Shown: positions 1 through 12,209 of the stretch, in pieces | Layout: the number at the start of each line of letters is the position of its first letter | Numbering within the stretch: position 1 is the first letter of the stretch | DNA from: Atopsyche davidsoni | Taxonomy: Eukaryota > Arthropoda > Insecta > Trichoptera > Hydrobiosidae | NCBI GenBank assembly: GCA_022113835.1 | Contig: JAILWY010000002.1 | Location: forward strand, 2,458,501-2,522,500 | Length of the DNA stretch: 64,000 nucleotides | Direction: 5' to 3' | The notes under the pieces: generated by a model | Database searches by the model: none | Told to the model about the DNA's origin: nothing | What the model saw: the letters and a program-made list of their open reading frames with translations, nothing else | Position numbers and translations under genes: made by a program

Positions 1-459
1 TAATTTATTGATTCAACAGTTAAGTAGTAATAAAAAAAAAACAAATGGAAATATATGAGGTTAAGTAAAATCCATATGGTTAATATCAATTTTGTGCAGT
101 CCAAACTTTGGACTGCACAAAATTGCACCAATACATATTTAAGAGTTAAGAATTAGGATACTATATGAGGATATATGCATGAGCAATAAGAATCCTATGA
201 TGTATTACGCTAATTATATATTCCTTGAATAAAACTACTTGTTCAGATTTTGAACTCACAAAATGTCATTGATCATAGTAATAACTGTAAATACATGGAT
301 AATGCATTTTCATTAAATTAAATACAGCCACTATGTACTAAATAATACTATTGTAGAACTCGATTAAATTACCATTTTATCCAGAGTTACGATTTAACTA
401 CTCTAAGATAGATATGGTAAAATATTCACGAGGAAAAAAATTTACAGAACAAAACTCAC
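1..459. other. BIRC6 intron at the left edge
   Basis: No exon is visible here: the preceding exon ends at 460 with a good donor (T|GTGAGT on the minus strand) and the next BIRC6 exon must lie further left. The only notable structure is a perfect 37-bp palindrome at 88-124, listed separately. Confidence 0.7.
88..124. repeat. Perfect 18-bp-arm palindrome with a 1-bp centre
   Basis: The left arm at 88-105 is the exact reverse complement of 107-124 around a single C at 106. It lies in an AT-rich BIRC6 intron and could extrude as a cruciform. No coding or transposon features surround it. Confidence 0.85.
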
Positions 460-3400
460 AGCTGTCTTTGGGTTGAGTGGTATCCAGGCAAGCGGCAAGG
501 TATACAAGCAGCCAGCCCAGCAACGCTAGGTCGGTGGTTTGCCACACGGGATCCAGAGGAGGTTCCTCGGTGGGCGGGGGTAGTAAGCGCGCTGCTAGCC
601 GCAGCACGCATTCCACAACACCTCCACCCCCTCCCACCTGGCTCTTGCGTCCCATGTACACCAGCAGGATCAGTACTCTGAATAGACATTAAAGAAATAT
701 ATAATTTAGTTGTGTTCACTAGAAAATGAGAAATAAGAACACTCAACAGCAATTTGAGAGGTTTTTCTCTGAAATACGGTACACGTAAAATAATTTTCAA
801 CAGCTGTATAATACCATTGATGCAAAACCTACACCTATTTGTATGGTCTATAGTGAACATTCGATCTGGTCATACAGAATATTAATTCTGTGAAAAAAAT
901 ATTGTTATTTCATAGGTCTGGAATATACAGCTTTGATTCTTGCTACAGAGACAAGAGTCCAATATAATTACACCTACATAAATAAGCTCTATTGGTCATG
1001 TTCCATATACCTGTCTTGCGGGAAGATGAGGGTGTTGGTGGGACTGTAGAGAGAGGCGAGGGTGTCTGCGATGAAGGCGCCCCACCAAGGCTGGGAGCAG
1101 CACAGTCGAGCCAACACAGAGGCTAGTCCTGCCTGCAAGCGTGGGCCGCCGCCGCCCCCACACACCAGCAGCCAGTGCGTAACCAGTGCGCAAGCAGAGC
1201 GGCTTACACCCACCATGCTGCGCTGCTGCCCGGCAAGCAAACACATATGTTAGTCACAAGTTGCAGAAAAGTCAAAGATGGCAAACAATGACCAACGAAG
1301 GGACACACATACACAGTAGTCAAGAAACTTTATTTTATTTTTCCTTATGAATGGTACATTAGCATAAATTTTTTGTATGTTAGCAGAAAGTGTGATTAAA
1401 TTTACCTTCGATAATGTATTGTTGTCGCATTCAAAACATATGTGCAGCAGAATATCTGTGAGTTTCTCAGCTATCGTTCTTAACTTGTCAGTGGATGCCT
1501 GTTTGAGTAAAACAGCTGGCGGAAGCTTCTGAGATTCCTCAAACATCGCACTGTCAATGTCTTCAGAGTTTTTACGTTTGGTCGACTTCAGTCTCTCCAT
1601 TATTCTCTCCACAGTATTCATCTGTTGTTGAAGCTCTAGGCATTCCTGTGAGAATAATGAACAAAAATAAAAAAAATGCACCAATAAAAGTGGAAATAAA
1701 AAAAAACTATGGAAAGAATGCTCATATACCTGGTAAGCAGCTCTGACGCGTGGGTCAGAATCATTCTGCTGATCGAGGTAGGCACTCATGTGGGCTGCGT
1801 TACCTCCCGACATATCAAGATATGGATCTAGGGAATCTGTGAGTTTTCCGACAGCCAATCTAGATAAACATTAATAAGTAGTAGATTAATATTTAATTGG
1901 CATCACAGCCTACTCACATTAAGAAGTTAAATGAATTACCTGAATCGGCAGGTGAGATCCTGATGAAGAGCTGTGAGTGTGTTAATATGCGGCTGTTCAT
2001 AGCTCAGTACCGAGTCAGCTACTTCTCCATAGAACCAGCCTAGTGGAATTTTACATCTCGTCGATGACATATTGTACCTTCCAATTGTGGTTATCTAAAA
2101 TAGAAAAATAAAAACTTAGAGCTTAAACGTTGTGTCAGATTGTAGTTATAGGTACTGTAAAAACTAGAGATCGATTCAGAATCCAATGACTCGCAAACAT
2201 CCGGACATGATTGAAGGATCCTTTAGACAATTGTAATATTTACATTCATTCATCCAGGTCCAGTGGGAAGACAAGTGTAATCTTTTGAAATACTCTTGAG
2301 AAATAAGGCATCTAGCCTCTTTGAAAGGCCCATATCTTAGTAGGCACTTCGTGGACTTGGCGGAAAGTCCACAAGTGCCAACCTCAACTGTGTACACCAT
2401 TAATTCATTATTGTGGTGGCATTTCAAAGGTCAATGTATTTGTTTGATAAAATCAAATAATCAGTTGAGATATCTGATTCCCAGAGAATGCTTAATTCTA
2501 TGATAAGAACTTCTTAAAACTTAATATTTATAAGAATGAGAAAGGTAAAAATAAATGGCTATACATACTTTTAAATATTTACAGAGTGGAGGAGGTTGAA
2601 TGTCAGTCATAATAAGGTTTTTGGCAGAAATATCTGGTGCTAATACAAGCCTAGTACTGTCTTGATCTTCGCTTGTGAGCCATATATCTATGCTCAGTGT
2701 CACCAGTTCCGAGCACGAAGGTATGATCTGTGAAGAGTCACATATTTCAATTTAATTTAAACAAAATTGATGTTATCTTGAAACAGATTTTTCAATTCTT
2801 TATTTCAGTGAAAATAATTGAACATTTATTATACCAGCTTTGAGCTACTCACCAAGTCAGTCAGTCTTACTGGATGTCCAAAATCTAAAACTACAAAATG
2901 TCTTGCTCCGGAATGCATCCTCTTGATAACTAAGATCTGCTGAGGCGGCTGCTGCACCAGTTGCTGCCAGGGTATGGAGCCGTTCCCGTTCATGCACTGA
3001 AAATCAAATATCGATATGTAGACAAGAGTACAAATATTTAAAAACATTGGAAATTTCCTGGAGTGAATCATTCACTGTGTGAGACAAGATCATCACAATT
3101 TCAAACAATGTTTATTTTGGTTTATTGATGTCATGTTTCATCATACTCCACTTATTATTTTATGGTTTAATTTGTCTTCAGATTTTAGAAGTTCGTAGGT
3201 TTTATAATCATAAAGTTAAAAACAGACTGTGATGTCTATAAACTACGATTTACATAGATGTAGTATGGCAAATGTCTACAATGTACATGTACTATAAGTT
3301 GTAATAATGTAAATTGAAAAGTTGTGCAGCAAATTATGTAATATTACTTTGGCGCCATCTTTGTAGTGGAAGGGACTCTCTGGCTGAGGAGGCACTTCAG

Positions 3401-6400
3401 CATCCTCTGCCTTGGCCTCTTCGGGCTTGGGCCAGGAAGCATCACACTGCATGACCGGACACTCAGAGCTGTCATTTTGGTTCATTTCAGCGACAATATT
3501 TTTCATGGCGTCAGTCTCAGTTGATGTGCGGATTTGGTCAGTAAACTCCTTCGGGCCCATTAGATCCCAAAACTGAAAAGTTAAATAAGTCACAATTATG
3601 ATGTATGATTATGGATTTGAATTTTTTATTTTTCATTAGAGCGATGGTAAAATGTCCAACCTGTGATTGGTCGGCGGTTATGGTGTTGACAGTCTGGTAG
3701 GACTGCTGTGTGGTGGCGGTGTCCAGGTGGGTTCCATCGGAAGCGCTGTGGCAGACCACTCGCAGAGCCATGACCTCTCCCAGCCCCGCTACACTACTAC
3801 AGCCAGTCGTGTCGTACGACCACCATCCAGTACTGCTTTTACCTGGAATACAAAATTTACCAATAAATCCTGTCATTTCATACCAATAAATCCAGTACTT
3901 CATCTGGGATATTTTTGGATTTGATAACCAAAAAAATATGAGCTGTAAACTACAAACAAAAAAAATTACAATGCATGTTATTTATTTTATAATCACGATT
4001 CCTGCATCCTGTATTGGTATACTCAGACCTTTAGTTTTGTTGTGTAGTGTTTAGTGAGGATCATATTTCAGAGTAAATATATTTCCATTGACATATCTAG
4101 TATCATCATAATTCATTTGCCACAAAATCGAAATAAATGTGAGCATAATAATACTGATTTTTCTTAGTCAGTCTCAGTCCAATCAGTCTTAGCTATAAAG
4201 TGTGTATTACCTGTATAATTGTACAGGTCTCTCAAGTCGATCTCTTGGTGCGATCCACTTTGAGTTGTGTTGGTGTCTCCGGCTACAATACTGGCGTATG
4301 TGAGAGGAGTCGACGATGTTTTGCCTAAAACCGGTGGCTCCACATCAAATATAGTGGACTCCATGGGTAACCCATATAATCCGAATCTAAAAGAATATTA
4401 CATATTTCAAGTAAGTTATATGATATTAAAAATAATTTTAAAAAACACCTTCATTATTCTAGAGTATAATAATGGACAAGTATTACTACATCCTTTACTA
4501 CTTTAACTTTATGATTTCTGTCGTTACATGGGACACAATAGGCACAAAATTAAAATAGAAAATTCAATTCATATTGCACATAAAAGATTAACTTTCATTA
4601 TAACATTTGTAAGTATTGAAAAATAGTACATAAATTATATTAAACATTATTTTAATGTTAAAATGTATTGTAATATTTATGTTTTAAAACTTGCATTATA
4701 TGCACTACAAATATTTCATTGCGATAGAATTTATAGAAAAGATGAGGGAATTTTGCATGTAAAGGTTTATAGTTCCCATTGTGTATATTGAACAGACCTA
4801 ATCAAAAATAATTAAATTTAAATGTAAAAATGACATCTATGAATATTGAATAATTGTTGGACAGTTGAGTTTTACCGACCTTGACCTCAAGATGAGATGA
4901 TACGGATTAGAGTTGGCCTTCATGATGGAGGCGATGTCTTTGAGGAGTTGCATGCAAGTGGCTGCACAGCACATGTCGTCGTCCAGGGGCACCACTCGCA
5001 TAGCCAGCTGGGCAAACCAGTGCAACGACCCTGCTGACCTCACTGCCCCGATCAGTGGCAGGCACGTCGTTACACTCTCCAGTATGGCCATCTCGAATTG
5101 CATTGAAATTTCATCCTCTAAATTCTTAACACCCCTGAAAGATAAATGTTATTTAATATTATACGTGTATGGTAACAACTGTAATTTTATAATTTTTACT
5201 ACACGAAAATGACAATTTTGTAACATTTATAAACAAGCTGAGGCCTCAGGGATTCTGCCAAACACAATTCCCATAGAATTTAAGCAAATTTTTTTTTAAT
5301 ATGTGAATTACTCAAGTTTTAAATAAAATATGAATTAAAATAAATAATTGACTTACTCGCTGCATATTAATATAAGCTTAATACATTTTTTGGCAATGCT
5401 TCGTTTGGAGAGCAGTATACAATTTTTAACTAAGGAGGAAATATTCTGTTGAAGAATTTTCACACATTCATATTGCTGTGCCTCAGCATCAGACTTGCAG
5501 AAGCAGGAACTCTTGGACTTCTCTTTTTCAGTGGTACAAGGCTGATCGTTGAGCGCATCGAATTCCGCAGTATCAGCAGAGTCCTGTTTGGCATTTCTAA
5601 ATCTTGCCAGCCTTATGGAAACAACCCAGATTAGCAAGTCGAGAGCCACGGCCTGGCTCTCCTTATCACTGTTGTCGGATGCAATGCTAACGAGATTCTC
5701 TAAAAAGTGGTTCGATTCCAGCATGGCAATACGCTGTAGCCTCTCTTGGGGTATATCAGTGTGTCTGTTGCTGCGAACGGTGATGGATATTTCGTGAAGC
5801 CAATCACATCCAATATAAAATTCCACTTTCTTATTGGCTGTAGGAATGGCGAACCGTTCAACTATTGACCCTGGCAAAGTGAAAAGTCTCTCAGAGCTGT
5901 CTGAATTTTTGCTTTTTTTGGATGATGAAACTCTTCCTTGATTCATTTCTTTTGAAGGGTCGAATAATGTTTTTATGTGGAGCAAGAGGGTTCTACCTCT
6001 AGCTCTGAAGAGTCGGGGGCTCGTCAATGTCAGTGTTCCCGATTGCCGGGTGAGATCTAAGCCTTGCGATAGTGACAGCGGTCCTGCCAGTATTTCAGCA
6101 TTATGAGCTCGCAAGTATTCAGTACTTCTAACGGGATTCTCAACAGGACCCTTGGGCTCTGAGTCATTGAAAATAAAGTTTATTTGTTCCTCGACTCTGG
6201 AGAAACACTTGGAAGATTCTTTTCTGTGGCCTATACCGTGCAGGTGCTGCTTTAGGAGAGTCACTTGAATGTTTGGAGGTACCGGACAAGGTGAATGAAG
6301 AGTAAACCTAAGTTCCACGTGAGCTATAGATATGCTGCAGGGTAAGGTCAATTCCAGTACATGTTCATCCCAAGTAGAGGCCGTGTTCTGCAACCTCCAA

Positions 6401-9400
6401 GTACGATTCAAATTTTGAAGGTCAGAACGAGGTCGCTGAGCTGGCAGAAGCTCGCACCAGCAACTGGGCACTACGGCACTGTAAGCTATCACAGAGTCTC
6501 CTTTCCCTCCCACTCCTGCTAACTGGACTAGGTCACTAAGATCCTCTCGATCTAGGGTAGTTTTGTGAGCGATTAAGCTTGATTGATTGGGTGTAGCTTG
6601 TAACTTGTCATCGATGCCTCCGGAAGTAATCCGTCGACTTGACCAGTTTTCTGATGTTGCAGGGCAGACATCTTCCTCGTCAAATTCTTCAGTAGAGTCT
6701 TCCTCATTATCTCTCACAGCGTAGAAGTACATGGCGCCCTTTTCTGTGCAAGCGCAGAGTTTCTCTAGGCTGGTACAGAAAGCAACTGATACAAAGGAGG
6801 AAGAGTCCACTTTAGCCTCGGCAATGGGCTCCAGTGTAGAGAGATCCAACAAACGTAAGGCACCATCCCTCCCCACTGTGGCAACCAGGCCCACCTTGCG
6901 GGCACTCCCCTCCAGATCAGGCAGCAAGCACACCTCCACTGGGGTTTCACAGGAAGGAATCGCTCTCACACTGACCGGCGATTCATTAATTGTCGTCACA
7001 ACAGAGTCAAATTTCAAAGAGTAGAGCACTAAATACGAAGGAGGCGCATTATCAACACGATCACCGTTAACATTCTCATCGCAAGAGTTCATTGCATACG
7101 GGTCACTCTCAGAGTCATCGATATCCATTTTGTCATCGAAGCCATTGACGTTGCACTCTCCGGAGTCTGCTGCCTTTGAAGTTGGTTCTGAGCTGAGGAC
7201 TACCAAAAGGTGGTCTCCATCGTGGGTGGGCAGAGCATGCGAGACTGTGAGGTCAGCTCCAGCCAGGGTTCCCGGCAGCTGAACGCACTGCACGGCCACC
7301 ACTGCTGGTGGGGCCGCCTCCTCTATCGCTTCTGCATCATTTTCCATCACCTCTTCGACTACATTCTTAGTATTCGCAGTCTTAGTTGTCGATGGCTTAC
7401 TGTACGGCACTTTCATTTTTATTCCACTGTCCTTATATTCATAGAGCAACTCCGATATGCCTATGTACGGAAGATGATTCTGATAACTCATTTGTTGTTT
7501 TTGATTTTCTAAGACTGCGTCGACCTCGTCAGATATTTTAATAATGTTTGGAAGGGAAGAGTCGTAAGAGTCATACGCAGGCTTAAGAGCCTTTTCTCCA
7601 CCTTCCGGGCCATAATTTTCAAGACATGTCTCCTGCGTCTCACATGTAGGATGGAGAGCGATGGTATGCTGTAAATTGGCAGGAATTTTGACAGTCGAAA
7701 GGAACTTGAGAGAGTCGTGCAAATCGCCAGACTTGTTGGAGATTTTAGCCGGTGGCTTTTGAACAAACTCATCTGACTGGCCAAATTTTGATTCCAGATC
7801 CTCACTGGAGGAAGCGACCAGACTTTTGAGATCTATGACGGTGACCTGATCGTTGAGGCCAGCCACGAAAGCCATCTCGGGGGAGAGTTCAGGCTCATCG
7901 TCCAGGCACATGTATTTAGAAATATAGATGTCATCGTAGATGTTAACCTCAGGGGTGCGGCAGTGTGGATCGGCAACACCAGCGCATTTCTTGCTGCCGC
8001 CCGACTTGCCTCCGCCGTTCTTGAGGTTGATGCAGCCACTCCCATTGGTGAGGGGAGACACAGTCTGAGCACACTTGCCCTGGAAATCGTAGACTACGAG
8101 GTATGAGCTATTGCGTGCGCCTGTATCACTCTTGGCCTGATTGTGGTCATTCATGGCCTTAACAGCTTCACTGGCGGGGGCTTGTTCAGCACTGCTCCAC
8201 ACAGAGCCAGGTCTGGCGGCACGCAATGTGAGGCCGCACACGATGGCCGGACGCGCACGGCACTGCCCCTCCTGGGCAGCGGGAGAGGCGCCTGGAGGCG
8301 GGGAAGAGTTCTTGGAACAGGGCCGTTCTTTATTCTGGCACCTTCCTACAATGGCTAGGCACGTGAGACTTAGCGAGTGATCTGAAAGCCAAATGTCCAT
8401 ACATGAGTTAGGAGCACTAGAGGTACATTAATGAGGTTGAAATCAAATTGAGAAGCAAATTATTCACCATTATCATTTCCTGAATTTTCACTCCACGCCT
8501 TTCTTATGCTCGAAAATGGTCCAAAGAATTTGTTTTGGAGTAGAGGCTCATCGACAGAAATGGTAAAATCTTGTTGTAGTTTCAGTTTGCACTCAACATT
8601 CCATATTGATATTTTTCCTTCAGATGTGCCAGTTAAAAAAATATCTCCAGAATTACCCCTTGAAACCACTGAAATACTAGGGTGTGAAAAAGCAGGACTC
8701 GTGGCATAAGTTACCTAAAAATGACAATTTGATCAGAAACATTATTAAAAACCATGTATATTAAGGAGAATTGTGTATTACAAAATCATGCAAAGTTAAA
8801 AAATTATTTAAAATATTTTAACTAAATTTCCATAAAAGTTTCTAATATGACAAAAAATAAAGAAAACCTCATGAGTTGTAAAATTTTGCTTAAAGTTAAA
8901 CATGTATGTAGTGATATGTCAACTTTTCATAATTGGTAAGAAATGTTTTTTAAAAAGATGGTTTGTAATATTTTTTTGTCAAAATAAGCAAAAACATTGC
9001 AGTTATTACACCTCATTTGTGTGCAAATGAAAATGTCGTAAATTATTAAGCAAATGTTGTGAAAATTTAATGCAGAAATGGTGCACTTACAGATAATGGT
9101 ACATTGTGGGTGTATTCCCCTTTGACGAGAGGGCAGTTGGGCGAGTGCCTCTCGTGCTCACTCCAGGGCTCGTCCGTCCTTTCCCAGCACACAAGGCAGA
9201 CAAAGCAAGTGAAGCACATAGCTCTGTCGTCTCCACTGGACGTTGGCTGGTGGTAGAAGCCCGCTTGGGCCATCTGTGAGGGCAGTGCCCACCTGGAAAA
9301 TAAAAAGGAGTAAGCAAAAGAATCAAATTAAGCAAATTCATTTATTTTCTTTTTGAAGATCTTAATAATTGGATTTGCACGTGATGAAAATTTTTTGTCT

Positions 9401-11641
9401 TCATGGCATGAATGATGAACAGACGAATCCATCTACAAAATGGATTCATCCACCGTGACACTTAAAGTCTATTCATTATTTCCCAATGGAGAATAACTGT
9501 ATTATAGGAAATGCAATGCAAAGCTACAATTTTTTGCACTGTAGACTAATATGATTTCAGTTTAGTTGACAAGTGAAATTTTTATGACATGTGGTCTTGA
9601 CCATCTGGCAGTCTTCAATGGACTAACCTAAAAATATTTACAGCAACTAAATGTTGTATTATAAGTACAATTTTAAAAAAAATAATTCAATGGTTGTAGG
9701 AATTCAATCTTACTTAATATCACCTTTCATTAAATATTGTATTTACAGAGCAGGTAAGTCACGTGAAAAATGCCAAGGTGAGTCATCAGAACACTTTAGG
9801 GAAAACTTCATCAAGTAGTAGCTGTACATTGGAGATTAAAACCACATAAAACTGTTGAATAACACTAACTTGTAGTCCATGTGTGGCCACCTCTTGAAGG
9901 TCTCCCTACGAGCGGCCTCAGAGAACATGAGTCCCCGGTCGTCCACATCCTGTTTGGAGGATCCGGCACTGCTGGGCATGAGGTCTGAAATCCGTTGGTT
10001 CAGAGCGGAAGCTATGGCCAGCGCGGGGACATGCCTGTTTAGTCTCTTAAGGTCTGACACTATATTGTTGGCGACTAGCTTCAGAGATAAGTGCGGCAAC
10101 TCTAAGCAAATTGTGCTCCACTAAAAAATAAAAATATGTAAATATTTTTTCAACAAGGAATTAAAAATTAACCATCAACTGGACTATTTTAGAGCAGAGG
10201 TGTGCTTAAATTGAAATTTTAAATGATTCACAACTCAATGATTATTACTAAATATTTTTAATCAATCCAGGATTATTCTGTAACAAAAATATTGGATTCA
10301 CGATCATCAAGATGTAAATTGATACTCAATTCAATCTTTAAACGTAAACATGCGTTAAACAATTAGACATACCTTTTGCGCTTTTATACCCTTTTTTGGC
10401 AGTTGGTTGGCTTTTTCGATAGCATCTCCTAAAGCTTTTATAACTTCCCCTGCACATTCTAAGGACACAAATTCAATACTCTGCAAACATTGGTAAAGAA
10501 GAACCGCCTGAAAGTGAAATAAAAAAATTTGTACTGACAATTTGATGAGGATTAAAATAAAATAGTTGGTGCGTGTTTAATATTTTACCTCTGATAAAAA
10601 CAATTCAATCTTCACCAATTGGTCGGGATTAGAAGGTTTTAAAGGTTGCTGTAAGACTGTGTGCAATAAAAGGACTCCATTATAGTCAGATCTTGCTCCC
10701 AACCCATCACTGTCCCAAAATACAATTCTATCCGAACCAGGTAAATATTGGATACCTACTGGTTCATTTGTAGCTCCTGAAATGAATATAATACCAAGAC
10801 TTGAAAAACAGTTAGTATTTTTTTATTATAACCTCAATCATTTTCAGCACACGTAAAAATATTTAAGGTATCAAGTTTATGGCCTGATCCTAATATTAAT
10901 AAAATGCCAATTTCACATTCCCCGTGGACAATTATTATTAATATTTCATTTTGACAGTCTAGAAATTTTTATGTGTATTCATGAGTGTGATGGTTAATCA
11001 TAATTTTTTCACTAAACAATTTTCATTCACAGCACTAAAATCACTTTTTATGATAATATTAGTACGTAGAGAATAATTTAAGCATATTTGCATGATTACT
11101 ATGACTAAAAACTATTGTTTGACATAACATTCACTTAATGGTTGAGAAAAAAATCTTGGAAATAAACATGCATGGGATTTCAACTAATGAAACGTAAGAG
11201 TCAAGTTGTAATTGTGTAATAAATTCTTAAGCGTTTCTTTTTCTGAGGCGCAAAATGTGTTTATGTTCACGAATGTTCTTCACTATGAAACAAAAACATG
11301 AGATAGTCGTGTGTAAACCTAAATACAACTGATGTCTGCAACGCGAATATGGGAAAAATAAAAATATATGAGGCACCAAATGAATAAATTTTAGCGCACA
11401 ATTCGATGACACTATTCACTGTGTAGAAAACGTTTAGTAAAATTGCAATATAACCTTGAATCCCACCTGATAAAGAACTTGACTGAAGGATGACTCCTGA
11501 GTTGACGTCCAATACATGTACTTCACCAGATTCAGCAGACAACAATATGACATTTAAATTTGGATGATAAATTATGCTAGAAGTATTCGTGTCGATGTTC
11601 AAATAGCCGTCTTCTCGCAATAACCACGAATCATCGGCCAT
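460..11641 (-). CDS. BIRC6: BIRC6/BRUCE giant BIR-containing E2/E3 ubiquitin ligase, 5' part (3' end lies outside the window)
   Basis: BIRC6/BRUCE is a giant cytosolic inhibitor-of-apoptosis protein that ubiquitinates caspases, SMAC/reaper-type antagonists and autophagy factors. Eighteen exons join in phase: 11467-11641, 10589-10776, 10373-10507, 9870-10120, 9091-9292, 8468-8714, 5357-8381, 4880-5134, 4211-4386, 3661-3842, 3348-3572, 2853-2996, 2569-2727, 1940-2094, 1730-1859, 1406-1645, 1011-1225 and 460-677. They give about 2,107 codons, a little under half of the roughly 4,850-residue vertebrate protein; the catalytic UBC domain would lie to the left. Order and wording follow BIRC6 throughout: an N-terminal WD-like segment (LREDG, YHPNLN), the BIR domain, a 3-kb exon 7, then MHSGARHFVVLDFG, LSIDIW, IPLGWFYG and LIFPQDR. 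The chosen ATG has A at -3 and G at +4; another in-frame ATG lies 9 bp upstream (MSIMADD) in poorer context. Identity is sure; exact start and exon 17 acceptor are less so. Confidence 0.95.
2095..4879. other. BIRC6 introns between exons 8 and 14
   Basis: The introns at 2095-2568, 2997-3347, 3843-4210 and 4387-4879 exceed 300 bp. They are AT-rich, and I see no repeat, RNA gene or nested gene in them. Reading frames in them are short and do not match any family I know. Confidence 0.6.
8715..11466. other. BIRC6 5' introns
   Basis: The long gaps are 8715-9090, 9293-9869 and 10777-11466 (690 bp). They are plain AT-rich introns. I found no nested gene and no clear repeat in them. Confidence 0.6.
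9100..9915 (-). other. BIRC6: BIR zinc domain of BIRC6 (across exons 4 and 5)
   Basis: The BIR fold starts at RRETFKRWPHMDYK at the end of exon 4 and finishes in exon 5. The zinc ligands are intact in the canonical spacing C276-x2-C279-x16-H296-x6-C303, and GFYHQ and GDDRAMCF are present. In this family the domain binds caspases and IAP antagonists. The intervening intron (9293-9869) splits the domain in phase 2. Confidence 0.93.
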
Positions 11642-12209
11642 TATGCTCATAAATACATTTGACGGCCGCGAGAAATCGCCATTTGTTTCACACACAGATA
11701 AGAGACAGTGAGAAATTATGGAAGGTGCGACTACCATAAACACATTTAGATGGCCATGCTGAAAAATTTAGGGCTAAAAAGTTTATATTTATTTGTAAAG
11801 ATGTTATTAAAGTAAAAAATTATGAACGGCTGTTTTTAAAATAAATAAAAAAAATGTTAAGATTAATTTTGAAGTCATAAATTTAAAAGTAATTTCAGAT
11901 GCTTATAAAAAAAATCATTGCAAATATAGTGACATTTTAAAATTTCATTAATGCTTATTTTTTTGGATGAAAATAAATTATTTTAATTAATCCCATCTAC
12001 GATAAATGGATTTATAATTAAATAATGTTATGAAATTTAATTGCTATTTTTATTTTTGCATACATCATTTTGTAAATGTAAGTGGATCGGAAAGTATTGT
12101 TACCTTTTATAAAAATTATTGTAGGTATTTAAAGTAAAGAAATCAATCAAGTGTTTTCATGTGGTGAGCTTAGTTTAATTGGTTTAAATAATTATATTTA
12201 ACAAAAATA
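11642..12209. promoter_or_regulatory. Shared divergent promoter interval between BIRC6 and the cyclin gene
   Basis: The start codons of BIRC6 (minus) and the cyclin (plus) are 568 bp apart and point away from each other, so both promoters and 5' UTRs must fit here unless there are upstream non-coding exons. The interval is very AT-rich and shows no convincing TATA box or other single motif. Confidence 0.55.

Noticed and set aside
2176..2503. Short overlapping frames in a BIRC6 intron
   Set aside because: Exons on both sides join in phase without them, and neither peptide resembles BIRC6.
5449..8380. Plus-strand frames across BIRC6 exon 7
   Set aside because: They are antisense to a long conserved exon and match no family.
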